From NCBI GenBank assembly GCA_011033025.1, contig WFMF01000013.1, forward strand, positions 186,001-250,000: a stretch of DNA of 64,000 bases. Reading direction: 5' to 3'. The notes beneath the pieces are model-generated. The model saw only the letters and a program-made list of their open reading frames with translations. It made no database searches and was not told the origin of the DNA. Of the stretch, positions 12,437-24,489 are shown in pieces (the stretch's first letter is position 1; each line of letters starts with the position of its first letter). The translations under genes were made by a program, and so were the position numbers. The stretch is from Beroe forskalii (lineage: Eukaryota > Ctenophora > Nuda > Beroida > Beroidae).

Positions 12437-14190
12437 ATCAATAGTTGGATTAAGGTTACAATTCCAACTAGCTCACATTTAACCACTGCTATGGCCACAA
12501 ATTAGTGAATTCATAATTGAAACCAGTTACACCACATCCAGAAGGCATTGAGCTGTCGACCAAGCATAAATTTGATCCTTCCAAAGCCTTCTGGTGAGAA
12601 CCAGGGGCCAAAAAGTGGTGAAAAAAAGGCCAAAATTGGCAATTTTAGGGGGACAAGTACTCCAATTAACCACAAAGAGTGGCAAATATTGAGAAAAGTA
12701 TAAATCTCTGAGATCTGAAACCAAGTCCAGCAGAGAGATGAAATGTAGTATGACTTAATCCAATGGGGCTTGAAAATTTACCTCATGTTGGCTCGGCGGT
12801 GGTGAAGGTTAAGCGGGTTTCCCGCGCGCGCGGCGCGCGTGGTTATTTCACCACCACGGCTGAAAAAAAGGAGGAAGAGTTCTGAGACTTGGTGGTTAGG
12901 TGGAGCCCCATTGCGAAATAGTTTTGGTGAAGGTCCTACATTTTTACCTCAAAAAATGTCGGTGGTGGTTAATGATAAGTGGCTTTCCCGCGCGCGCGCG
13001 CGCGCGTGGTTTTAACCACATAACTCAGCAACGCAAAGACCAATTCCCTAGAGCCAACATATTGTGTTAGAACTCCATTGCGAAAATCATATGCAATGGG
13101 TTTCAAATGGTTAAAATCAAATTTAACCACCAATTGGGCCCCAAACATTTTTTTTCGACTTGTCGTCCACTGAAATCGTTTAACCGCAATAACAACAACT
13201 ACAACATAGACCAGACTATCAAAATTTTTGTTGCATATGGTCAGCCAATATTGCCAGAAATTCCCAACACCAATAAATTTTCTGTATCTGATGTAGTCTT
13301 GGTGGTGGTTAACGATAACCTAGTCGGACAACTGGTTTTGAAGTTTTAACCACATAACTCCACAACGCAAAGTTATAATCAGCTCAAATTCAGTTTGGTA
13401 GTTTATCTTAATGGTATGTTTCTTTCTGAATTGGAATTAACCATCAAAAATTCAATTTAACCACTTTATGGCCCAAAAACAGCATTTTTTGCTTAAAATG
13501 GCCATTTCTGGATAATGTCCTTTTAACCACCCTTTCAGCACCCAAAAATGGTCAGAATGATATAAATTTGATTGCATATACTCTTTAACACCTTAGAGAA
13601 CATTCTCCTTTCAAATTCAGGACAAAAAGGTGCCAATTTAGTGGTTAAAACCCCCAAATTTAGGTTAAAAATGCCTTTCTTGATCTATTTAACCACCAAA
13701 AATCAACAAAGTGCATATTTTTCATATTATATATGTTGTTTCTATCATCAAAATATGTGTATGACAGTTTCCAATTCTTACAGGCCATTATTAACCACTA
13801 TTTTGATGATAACAGATTATAAGCTATTTTACCAATGTTTATTTTAACCACATTTATGGCAACAATTTAGCCTTTTAAGTGGAAATTTCAATGAAATACT
13901 AAAATAAAGGCTTATATCAGCTTCTGAGACCATTTTCAGCCAAAAACGAATTTCAGAAAGTGGTTAAATGTGACTTTTTCTACTTTAACCACCAAAAACC
14001 ACATTTGGAATGAATTTTAACCATTTACTTTACAACACTATCTGCTCTAATCATTTGAGAGTCATAATAACCTTACTTTGAGGTCAATTGCAGGATTTTT
14101 AACCATTTTTCAGCAACATTAAGACAACCCACTGATTTTAGCCCTATTTGGCTTGTCCCCCAAACTGTACCCTTAATCCAACTATTGATG
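12437..14190. mobile_element. TIR element rich in TTTAACCAC motifs, in the UBE3C intron
   Basis: Ends are perfect inverted repeats, CATCAATAGTTGGATTAAGG at 12,437-12,456 and its complement at 14,171-14,190, then TACA. The interior has about 20 TTTAACCAC or GTGGTTAAA motifs in both orientations across its 1.75 kb, and two long CG-dinucleotide runs (near 12,820 and 12,990). No transposase ORF. It occupies almost the whole UBE3C intron and begins directly after the donor GTAAGT (14,191-14,196). Flanks ATGTAAGT and ATGTGAAC are only partly alike, so the target duplication is unclear. Non-autonomous DNA transposon; superfamily unknown. Confidence 0.8.
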
Positions 14191-14803
14191 ACTTACATTC
14201 AGTTTATGAACCATTAGCTTCATGTCGATGGCAGAGAGGAATGCTTTGCTCTGATCATCTGGAAGTGAAGCAGGAAAAAGCAAATCAGCAGTTTGTGTAA
14301 AGTTCCTAACATGTTCATTGACAACGAAATGTTTGAGAATTAGGCCATGGTACTTGGTGTTCAGCACCTGTATGAGTCGCACCAAAGACATATGAGAGCC
14401 CCCCAAGACATCCGCCAATAAAACCAACTTCCAGTACGTTTTCACGATTTTTTTCTGCGGTACACTGATTCAAGAAATCGTTGGCAGTGAATGAGGTATC
14501 TGATACAATCCTATCAATGTAGGCAAGAGATTGGCCCTGCTGAGAAAGCACACTCAGCTGATGATGCGCATCCTCAACACACTTCAAGAGCAACATAGTG
14601 CGAGGGTAGAGGAAGGAAGGTGCCGTATACTGACCCCACAACCGCTCCACCAGTCCCCACAACCTCACCAACTTATCGTGATCACACACAAGCATCGTAG
14701 AAGTTACAGAGCAGCCGAGTGGTGGCGGTCAGGTTTCCCTCCCTGAGGGAGTTCTCGAACCTGCCCTGCTCTCCGCCCTGACTTCTCTCCGGTGAGAATA
14801 CCC

Positions 14804-16170
14804 AGAGGCGTGTAAGGGGGTGTTGGGTGTCCATGTACCCCCGCTAAAATTAAGAAAATCAAATTTTATTTTTATCATTTTTCGTGATCGTGCGCGCGAT
14901 CATTGCTCTTATGTCAGCGCTGAATGCCCGTCTAACGTCAACGTCCCGGCGCATTTTGTCATTATCTTACTGATTTCTCCTCCATAAAAACTACAGCGCC
15001 ATTGTTGCGCGCTGCGCGGCAAAAAACTCTCATACACCCGTACTACTGTAAAATTGCAATCTCCCTAGGCGTGCCGTGAAATCGGGGTGCCTACTGTATT
15101 TTAATTGCGGCGGGGGTGCCGTGACACCCCTATTTTCTGTTTCTCAAGCGCATTCAGTTTGCAGTGCACACGTACCATTTCCAACATTGTCTTTTAGATT
15201 TCGCGGTCACTTTTCATCTCGAATGTTTTGCAGTGATTTTTTTCTTTCTAATGACGGATTTCTAAGATTCAAAAGCGGAACAAATATAGTAACAAATAAG
15301 TTTTTAATTAACATATTAATTGTTGATTTTTCCCGTTTTTCCCGATCTAAAGCGCCCACGTTTCGTCGATCGAGAATGGGGTAGTCGATCGACCAACTCC
15401 ATTTGAAGGAATGATGTGTTTCGATGGTCCCTGTTGACTTGAATCGTGTTTAAATGAGCAACATTTAGTTGTTTCCCTACTAGATTAAAGATTTTCTATT
15501 TAAAACACATCAGTCGATCAAATGAAGTCGATCGATCAACCAACTCCACTCGATCGACCGACGAACGTTACATGCGCCTAATGATCCGACATTCCGGCAT
15601 ACCTGTGTTCTGATGTTCCAGTGTTCTTGATGTAATGATCCGATGTACCTGTGACCCAAGATGTAGTGCTCTAATGTTTCAGTGTTCTCGATCTAATGAT
15701 CCGATGTACCTGTGTCCCATGATCTAGTGTTGCGATGTTCCAGTGTTCTCGATGTAATGATCTGATGTGCCTGTGTCCCATAATCTTGTGTTGTGACGGT
15801 CCAGTGTTCTCGATCCAGTGATCCGATGTAAATTTGTGTTGATGTGTTCAATGATCTCGTGTAGAAGTGTTATACCTACGTCCCTGTATTCACGACCTTA
15901 TGATTTAACGTTTACGCTTTGAATGAATTTCATACATCAACATGATATTATGAGCATCTAAAATTTTGCAAAAAAATACAACTTTTGAAACATAGTATAA
16001 TTTGTAAAAAAGAGACTTGTTTAGGCACTTTTTGAGTGCTTCTTTCAACTATTTTCAGGGGTTTCGCCTGCATAGCCTCCGGGCGGTTGGGGGGGCCCGC
16101 CCCAAACCCCTGAGTCAGTCGGTACCATACACCCCAAAAATGCCGACTACACCCTCCACGACACGCCTCT
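14804..16170. mobile_element. Non-autonomous TIR transposon inserted in UBE3C coding exon
   Basis: Bounded by 10-bp inverted repeats AGAGGCGTGT / ACACGCCTCT and flanked by a perfect 10-bp target duplication GAGAATACCC (14,794-14,803 and 16,171-16,180). A 10-bp duplication is typical of Mutator-like or related superfamilies (family knowledge); no transposase is present. Removing it rejoins the IQ-motif part of UBE3C. The interior contains a 61-bp tandem array at about 15,585-15,825. Confidence 0.9.
15585..15825 (+). repeat. 61-bp tandem repeat inside TIR element
   Basis: About four copies with successive starts at 15,641, 15,702 and 15,763, an exact 61-bp spacing. Each has CGATGTACCTGTG, a TAGTGTTGCGATG-like centre and CAGTGTTCTCGATGTAATG. 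Divergence of 10-20% between copies suggests an old array. Confidence 0.85.
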
Positions 16171-16359
16171 GAGAATACCCAGTTATGCGGCTGCGGTCAG
16201 AGCAGCATCCTCCTCAGCTTCGTTGAGCTTTGCGAAGTCTCCCTTCCCTTGCGGTTCTGAGCGATCACGTGATCGGCGGGTACTCCGGCGTGGGAGGAGC
16301 CACAGAGGGCAACAACCGGCTTAGACTTGAACTGACCATCGAACATAGCTGTCAGGGGA

Positions 16360-16500
16360 AGGGTTAGAGGGTGGCTGGCCGAGGTGATATCGTAATGGGT
16401 TGCACGGTTAGATTCCCGCCCTGGCCAGGGCGGTAACTCCCCGCCAGTAAAGAAAAAGACTGGCCAGGGGTATAAGTTAGAGATTTGAGTGTCACAGGGT
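16360..16500 (+). mobile_element. tRNA-derived SINE-like sequence
   Basis: Carries a plausible RNA polymerase III A box (TGGCCGAGGTG, about 16,372) and B box (GGTTAGATTCC, about 16,408), spaced as in tRNA genes, followed by a GC-rich non-tRNA body. No proper cloverleaf is visible, so a SINE or tRNA relic fits better than a functional tRNA. It lies immediately upstream of the UBE3C start codon on the opposite strand. Confidence 0.45.
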
Positions 16501-19308
16501 GATATCACTATTATATTCGGAAAGAGGTACTTATAGGTAGAAGCCTCCGCTCTCCATGAAAATCTGACACACTAGGAGTTGAAAAGCCGCCGATTTTTTG
16601 CAGGGTGGTAGGAAAAGGTGTCTTCCTAAGATAGCAAGGCTCTTTTTTTGCGTAAAAGGCTTTAGATTTTCCGTAATTAATGCTCAAAGTTGGAAAAAGG
16701 GTCGCGAAAACAAGATCGAGTTATGGTTTAATTCATCAGTTGCGGCGTTGCTATGGCTACATGGCAGCGGCATAAAACTGCACGTGCATTTTAACGAAGG
16801 ATCTACCATTTCGTTATTTCACAAGTTTTGAAAACGTTTCAGGAACCGTTGAAAAATGATAGTTTACGCTTCTTAATGGAATTTTCGAGTAACGGAAAAA
16901 AGTTTACGACAGAAGACTGCTAACTCTTTATCATTATTATATGAGAGTAGGGAATAGTTGCAGGTAACAGTTGAAGGTAATGTTCCATCGCGAAAGTTGA
17001 TTCTACGATGTCAATTATCAACCATTTTGTAGAGCCGATAGGTAAGTTTGCTGCAAGAATTCGAAGGAAAGATGAATTTGTATTTAAATTAGGAGAGGTT
17101 AATACGGACAATTTTAATTTCAATGAGCTTGAATTCAAATTATTGTTGCTTATCTATTCTCGAATCCGAACATTTGTTAGAAAACCATTTTTGTTGAGTT
17201 CTTATCCTTTTCTGTACTCCACATTACTTTGGAAATCTTGAAAAATGTTCTATTTTTTTCATTCTTTCTCAAGGCCTCGTAGATATTTCGGTACTTTCGC
17301 TACGTTACACCCCTACCCCCAGCAACAAAAATTTCATCAATGACATACATGGTGTTTGAAATCACATTAAGACATTAGACACTTCAAATCTTAGAAAACG
17401 AAATTGATGATATTTCAATAAATATTGTTTTAGTGATAATTTTGAAATTTCTGGAAAATTGTACCACACGTAACGTAACCACACAAACGTACCACACGGA
17501 ACGTAACCACCTAACGCTTAGTTGCTCGGAGCTCAATGAACCGAACTCCATATTAAAATTTGAAACTTGCATTTACCCTGAAAACACTGTAAATTTTGGT
17601 TTTGTATCAAGTATACCTGATACGGTGATACTATTTGGCCGGTAAAGAATGGACTGGGTGCCCTGTGGCCTGGAATCAACGGGCCTTCTAGTAATATATC
17701 TCTTTATAATCTAAGAGATTGTGTATGTTTTTATGCGTCACGTCATGGCAACGATAACACGTGCAGATTAAGTTCGCACACGCATTTAGTGCTGTTTAAT
17801 GTGTTTGATTTCGGAGCTTATAACTTTTGATGTGAATGGAATTTTTGATGCGGTAAAAAGTATTTTGTTGGTTGGGATTTAGGGTTTGGAATTTGCGAAC
17901 GAGGTGCTGCGTGGCAACGCTGAGTTGTGTATTAGAAGCCCCGGGCCTTCTAGTAATATATAATATATAATATATATCATGATATCAGGCCCATCTTAAA
18001 ACGATGAGATGTCAAGAACGGGGGAAATGGTAGAGTCATGATCGAGGTCACGTTTGAAGATCTAAGATGGACATACTCAAGCAAAAACTGGCAGAAATTG
18101 CGATTTTAAATCATCTAATCTTCGTGTATTTGTTATCATGTGATCTCAAAGCAAACTTTGAGTGTATTGCTACAAATAGAGTGGAATAATCAAGGGAAAT
18201 TTTGGTTAAACCAGGAGAGTTCTATGATATCGGACATAGGATATATAAAAGGCTCAAAAGTTAGGGGCAATGAAATGATAACAAATATACACATAGAATA
18301 TTCATGAAATGATAATGGACGCTATAATGAGGCAGTTATGACTTAATTGAACGAATATCATACTAATAATCCATCCTTACACACTAATAGATCATATCTG
18401 ATCATTAATAATGCCAGGGCACTCTCATGATCATAAATACACAGGCTCAAAGTTTATTTATTGGTAATCTTTGGTCAGCTGTATACACGTAATCATGAGT
18501 TTTCCAATCACCTCTAAACATTCGTATCTCTCCTGTCTCTCCCTTTACTAAAATCCTTACAAAGTGTATACACTAGAAGGCACATGTTCGAACTTGCGGC
18601 ATGCAACTCTTTCGTGTAATATATGTACTCCAGCGTATAGTGCAATTACCACTTGCGTTATAAAACCACTGATGTAATGAAGAAGTTTCGGAACAGTTCA
18701 CACATAACTGCACTCTGGTTGCTACTTTCGCTGTTTACTTAGGTTAAAATTCCTTTCGTTCCTTGTTATAAGTTTTGATACGTTATCATCTCCATTTGTT
18801 TTGAATAATTCTTGGGTTAAATTTTATACATTCGATGCTGTACTTTTAACGCCCTCCTTATACGCATGAAATACTTAATTCAAGCCAAAATAACTTCCTG
18901 GAAGAGACTTTAAATATTCTTGTTCATAACAAACTTTCCTTTAGTTGATTAATGATGCGATTAATGTCGATTATTGATGTTTAATGATGTTTAATGCCGA
19001 CTTTGATATAAGAGCACTTATAAAATGGTTTTATAAACTCCCTACTTTTGCCATTTCGTCGACTTTCATTGACTGCCAGTCATAAGTTCAGTAAGGTATA
19101 GATAAGTGTATAAACCAATTTTCATTCACGTTTTGTTTAATTAATTGTATGTTTTTACTTTGTTGGTTTCATTAAGTGCCCCTTATTTAGTTGTTTATTT
19201 ACAGTTTAATTGCATCGCCTTGCTTTGATTCTGCCAGCTAAAAAGTAAAAGTATGTTTAAATTTTAGATCTTTTTTATGAAGAACTGGACCTTTAAACCC
19301 TTACATTC
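16501..19308. other. Non-coding stretch
   Basis: No coding signal. The string GGGCCTTCTAGTAATATAT occurs twice, at about 17,681 and 17,944, each near the end of a short unique block, perhaps termini of small dispersed elements. The rest is AT-rich with no recognised feature. Confidence 0.4.
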
Positions 19309-19830
19309 TTAGGTCCGTATTACCCAAATTGAGGTGACCCTTAAGGTCGCCCTTAACCCACTAGGTGCCCCTTAAGTCATGGACTTAAGGGTCACATCGG
19401 TTTTCGTGTGATTCAAACATCATTCTAAGGGTGACCCTAAGATGATTTAGGGTGACCCTTAAGTGGCACGTAAATTCGTGTGAATCAAATCGACTCACCC
19501 TTAAGTTCACCCTTAAGTTGCCCCTTAACTACCAAAAATCTAAGGGACACCCCCCTCACCCTTAAGTTAGATAGGTGCCCCTTACAGAAGCATTACATGA
19601 GCATTGAATATACAATATTGAGTAGCAAAATTATAAAAGTTATAAGAGTTATAAAAGATAACAGCAATAAAAAATAATAAATTAGTTATGATATATAATC
19701 TACATGGCAAATTAGTGAAACAGTTTACATACATGAGGTATAGGAGTATAGGTATATGATGAGGTATATGATGCCAAGTTAAGATGATTTAAAAAGTTCA
19801 AAAACTGTCAAAGTTTGTCAATTTGTACAT

Positions 19831-20763
19831 TTAAACAAGGTTCATCATATCGTGAGTATCTTCTAGTTCTAATTCTTGAACAAAGCTTCCCATATTGACA
19901 GGGTTTATGAGTCCTTTGTTCACCATAGCCAGCTGAGCATTCATTAGCTCCATGGACTTCGAATGGCGCTCAGACGCCTGTAGTGACTTCAGGGCTATTA
20001 GTCCCATCTTAGCTTCGTGGAGCTCTTCAGCTCTCCTGTTATATCCATCTGTAGCCTTGGTTTGATTGGACTTTCGGCCCTTATTTGGTGGCTCCAGGGC
20101 TTCTTCGAGACTCCGCTTGTTTGGTCTGGGTGTCCTCAAGTGCAGACCGTGAACTTGCATTGGCTTTGGGTTGTTCAGGATTCTTGACACACGGGGTTCT
20201 GGCTTCTTCGAGATCATTATCGATTTGCTGAATTAACGAGTCCACAAGCTGCTCCTCTTCATCCTGCACCTCACAAGTTCACAATCCTCTTCCTCTTCCT
20301 TCAGTACACCAAGATTGTTGCTGTCATAGCGACTTGTAATAGGTTCCATAGTCCCCTTTATGACATCTTCAACCATAGCGAAAATCTCGTTAACTGGAGC
20401 CTCTGGGGCCTTACCCCCTCCAGTCTTGAGTCGTTGTTTCTTCCTTTCTGCTGAATCTTTTTTAGTTTCAGTTTTCACATTTTCCCATTTCTTGCGTAAT
20501 TCACTGACAGTCCTTCCCTCTGTGAATTGACAACCTGCATTGAAGGCCGTCGCAAGGTCCTCCCAAGATCTTGCCTTCTTTGCTATGTCCTTAACATCCC
20601 TGCTGGTAGTTTTTGATTCCAATATTTGCTTGCGGTCTCCAACCAGTTTCGTCAGAACTTTATCTCTTCTTTTTGAACTGCGCAGATCTTTTTCTTCTTT
20701 CCACCGTTTTGGACATCCTTCTTCACGTTGCCCTTCTTGTCACATTCACTTTTGATATCCATT
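19831..20763 (-). pseudogene. Harbinger Myb/SANT-like DNA-binding protein, frameshifted
   Basis: The partner protein of Harbinger transposases, which binds transposon ends and helps nuclear import. Starting near 20,763, the helical Myb-like domain reads through motifs such as KLVGDRKQILESK, ARSWEDLATAFNAG and VSELRKKWENVKTETKK, then the conserved KTGGGKAPE tail at about 20,420. An acidic and coiled C-terminal region runs to 19,831. Frame changes near 20,650 and 20,250 split it into three overlapping frames. It may have encoded about 310 residues when intact. Confidence 0.8.
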
Positions 20764-21244
20764 CTGAACTGTAAAATCAGTTATTTTTCTATTTATTAAA
20801 CAAGTGCATTATTATTTACATCAATACTTTTATCACAAGGCTACAAAGATATTGATAATGAATTTATAGAAATCAATATATCGTGCGGTAACGATAAAAT
20901 GTGAATACTGATATGCATACATTGAATATCTGTAACAACTGAAAGTAAAATCACTGACCGACTATTAAAATAATGAATTAATAAAATAGACGATTTATAA
21001 AACAATAAATAAAATCAATATTCCAGCCGAAATTCCAGCAATATCTTCATCAATGTTAGTGGTATTTTAAAGATTAAAATAGTAAATAAAATTTGATAAA
21101 AGTTCGGGCTTTAAAATGAAATGATAAAAACAGTACAGTGAATTCATAAACCATCACATAAGAATAACTTTGGCCCAGATAAACTCTGAAGTAAAAATCG
21201 TAACCGATGACTATCTGTGTTACATTCTTGGGACGCCCCAGTTT

Positions 21245-22312
21245 TTAACCAGCAAACCTATCAGATAGCATGTTTCTAACCTCCTCTCCAGCAAATACGA
21301 AGTTGGAACCAGGTCGATACTCAACGTAATCATCATTCTGTGATATAGCCTTGACAGCATCCTCATCATCATTATCTTCTTCCATATCTCCGAAATGCGG
21401 CTGATTGTACTCAGTGCATAAGTTGTGAAGGACAGCACATGCTACTATTATATCAGGAACCCTGTCGTATCTGCATCGTAACTTCCGTGACAAACATGGC
21501 CATCTCCTCTTCAGAACACCGATACAACGTTCAATAGTACAACGTGCTTTGCACAGAGCTCGATTGAACCGGCCCCTCTGACGTGAGTTGGGAGGATACG
21601 GATACGGAATCATTAGGTAAGGACTCAGAGGATAACCAGAGTCTCCAAGTAGCATACCTTCTATACGAGCTTCCTCAAACTCTACGCAGATAGTTGAATT
21701 GTTCCAAATACGTGAATCATGCGTACTCCCCGGCCAACCAGATACAATGTTCATTATCTTCAAGTTCTCATTACAAAACAACTTGTACGTTGAAGGAAAA
21801 AAAAGCCTTTCCTACAACGAAATATTTCGGCATAACTCCCTCCCGGACTTTGTATTGGTATATGAGTACCGTCAATGATCCCGGATATTCCGGAAAGCCC
21901 ACAGTATTCTGCAAAAAATTTATGCGTACTTTCAAGGTTGTCTGGAAAACATATGACTTCATTTGAAAGGGAAGCTATTGCACCAGTGAGGATTGGCATA
22001 TATTTGGAAACAGTTGATTGGTGTAGTTTAAGAATGTCACCGGCAACAACTTGAAAGGGAACCAGTTCCAAAGAACCTTAATGCCAATGAAAGCTGCTGC
22101 ACTGAATTGAGTGGCCGATTTGTCCCCTTCGTGAAACGTTTCAGTTTTGGTTCAACGCGAGCAAGAATGGCTGCAAATCCACTCTTATTGACTCTATACC
22201 TCGTAAAAAATTCTACATCATCATATTCGTGGAGTGGGTTCAAGCGATCTTTGAGTGGTCGTTGGATACGAGGACCCCCCTGTAAATCCATCAACTCATC
22301 AAGTTCATCCAT
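21245..22312 (-). pseudogene. Harbinger transposase (DDE superfamily 4), two frameshifts
   Basis: Start MDELDELMDL at 22,312. The helix-turn-helix region (LSLALRFFGTGS, then LHQSTVSKY) is cut by a frameshift near 22,065. The catalytic triad is visible: first Asp in GIIDGTHIPI, second Asp in PGSTHDSRIW, Glu in CTIERCIGVLKRRW. A second frameshift sits in an A8 run at about 21,797-21,804. The C-terminus ends DRFAG then stop at 21,245. Intact length would be about 350 residues, normal for the family. The residues needed for catalysis are present, so the copy may be young or simply mis-sequenced. Confidence 0.9.
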
Positions 22313-23420
22313 TTTCGTGTATAATGATGTGCCCTGTGTAAGTGAAGACTGTTTAACGCGAAACTTTAAATTATTTATCTCGCATCCTGATAAAGCTATG
22401 GAGTGATAGTGGTATTTGAATATAAGTTTTCAATCTCAATTACACTAAAAAGACAAAATTACATAAAAGATATAAGGATATACAAAAAACGAACACGAAA
22501 ACAGATAATGAAGCTCTTTATATAAATTGTTAATGGCCGAAAAATGGTCATGAGAGCAAATTGTGATAGAAATAACGAACATAAAAACAGACAAAGCACT
22601 TAAATGGACATAAAAATTGTCAAAATGGACAAAACCGATATAGAAACAGCCAAAAATTATATAAAGATAGACACAATACAAACGGACACAATACAAAACG
22701 GACACAAGAAACAAACACCAAAATTTTTGGACAAAAATGACATAAATTTTTAGACAAAAAGGACACAAAAATTTCATAAATTAGAAGCTAAGGTAATGAG
22801 AACAGCCATGATAAAATGAGAACATAACTTAAACCAAAAACGAGGATGAATCAACGGGAGTGTACATTCGATAATCATAAAGCAAATCAAACAGTCAACA
22901 ATGAAACAATACCTGTACACTTCGGGATGTTTTGATAAGTTCGGATGTAATTTGATTACGCGATAATGAGATTTTTCAACTTTCAATATCGATATTACCA
23001 TAATGAGGGTGTCTTGACCATATATGGTAAATTCTCTTAGGATGAGCTGACACTTGAGAAAAAATATTGGTTCACACCAACTTTTCAGTAAGGGGCACCT
23101 CGTCCTTAACAGTTAAGGGGCAGGTCACCCTAAACATTTAAGGGCCACATCCAAAAATTTGGTTCACACGAATTCGAGTTAAGGGCCACATATTTAAGTG
23201 GCACTTAGAGCTGCCCCTTAAGTATTTCACTTAAGGGTGACCCTTAAGTCCGAATTGGGTAATATGGACCTTAGTCAGAGATTCTATCCTCAGCTGCATT
23301 TTCACGCGAACGGTATTTAAGTTTGACTGCCTTTCGATTATTTAATTACATAATTTTTCATTTGCTTCTTCTATTTTACTTGCTCGCTTTCATGTTATTC
23401 TTCAATTGCTACTTATACAA

Positions 23421-23656
23421 TTTTAATATTATGCTGAAAGTGTCTTAATTTATATCTTGCCTTTATCTCTTAGTAAATTAAATAATATTATTATTTTATT
23501 AAATAATATTATTATTTTTAAATATTAGTATTAAATAGAAATAATAAATAATATTATTAAATAATATTGTTTTATCAAATAGTATTATTATTTTAATATT
23601 ATGCTGAAAGTGTCTTAATTTATATCTTGCCTTTATCTTTTAGTAAATTAAATAAA
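23421..23656 (+). repeat. Two 66-bp direct repeats around an AT-rich core
   Basis: TTTTAATATTATGCTGAAAG begins both copies (23,421-23,486 and 23,591-23,656), 170 bp apart, nearly identical. Between them is a low-complexity ATTATTATTTTATTAAATAA stretch. Confidence 0.9.
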
Positions 23657-24489
23657 TTTGCTTTTGCTTCCCACTTGACTTTTCATAGTGCAGCCTTTCG
23701 CTGCAAGCTGATTGCCTTCATACAGGGTGCAGTTATGTATCTCAATTGATACTTTTTCTTTTCCCACCACCTACACATCCAAGGAATCTCCGCTACAACA
23801 CAACCAACTAGCCACTTGAGGTTAGTTGGAAATGATACACTCGCAGTATATGCTGCAAATCTTTTTGGATATCGAGGAGAAATGACTTGGTTCGACATTG
23901 AGTGTGTCCCATAACCAAGGACATTGTCTAAACGTTCGGTAACCCCGGACCTATATGGCGAGTTCCTCGATATGCAAAAAAAAAAAAAAAATCTTGTATC
24001 CAGCAGCCAACAGCTACTTGCTTCATGACCTCATCTTGGAATTTGATAAGTAATTGGATCACCATTACCGCTTACCGAGGATTACAGATATTCGCGGAAA
24101 TGCACTGCACAACATACTTTAGTACTTTGTAATTTGAGATCACCTATATAATATTGCCTTTCCATAGCATATATTAGCATTAGTAAACGCATGATATTTA
24201 TTATGCAAATAACTAATCAACGGATGGTCCAATTCAAATTTTCCTTAAATAGTAATAAGCCCCTTTATTGAGAGAAGATTTTCCCGAAAAAACGATCAAA
24301 AATATCAAATGCACTTCTTAAATAGTCATTTTACACAGACAGACAGACAGATGCACGAACACTCTGAAATTATTAATATAGATGTGATATAACGTGATTA
24401 GTTTACACACTGATGTTGGTGTATGGAATGTCACTTGCGACCATATTCCTGTACATGCGTTCATTTCCACAAACCTGCGTTCATTCTAT
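23657..24489. other. Non-coding stretch
   Basis: No coding signal. Contains an A16 run near 23,975 and an ACAGACAGACAGACAG tract near 24,338. Confidence 0.4.

Larger units (their letters stand above)
10249..16346 (-). pseudogene. UBE3C: UBE3C-like HECT E3 ubiquitin ligase, disrupted
   Basis: UBE3C extends ubiquitin chains on proteasome-bound substrates. The start ATG is at 16,344-16,346 (MFDGQFKSKP), followed by an IQ-like segment ending RITGYSHRR (16,170-14,790). The middle region occupies 14,197-14,790 and 11,127-12,430 (acidic SSDSSEDEMEVD tract at about 12,250). The HECT domain contains NYTGLDEAGVDGEG, HYYFIGRLLGKA, MADYRLNRQIR and the catalytic-Cys motif PTASTC at about 10,345, and ends GAGFELS then stop at 10,249, as in the family. 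Breaks: frameshifts near 14,690, 14,450, 11,165, 11,125, 11,085, 10,395 and 10,350, mostly in C, G or A runs, plus a transposon at 14,804-16,170 inside the N-terminal coding exon. Either a pseudogene or a real gene with poor base quality; the insertion favours the former. Confidence 0.85.
19312..23270. mobile_element. PIF/Harbinger DNA transposon, near full length
   Basis: Inverted termini GGTCCGTATTACCCAA and TTGGGTAATATGGACC, flanked on both sides by TTA (19,309-19,311 and 23,271-23,273), the 3-bp target duplication of the PIF/Harbinger superfamily. Both ends carry many CCCTTAAG / CTTAAGGG subterminal motifs. It contains the two genes expected: a DDE transposase and a Myb/SANT-like protein, both minus strand and both frameshifted. 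Confidence 0.95.

Noticed and set aside
14165..16180. UBE3C exon insertion being a spliced intron
   Set aside because: The TIR and 10-bp target duplication explain the boundaries, and no AG acceptor lies at the exon-side edge.
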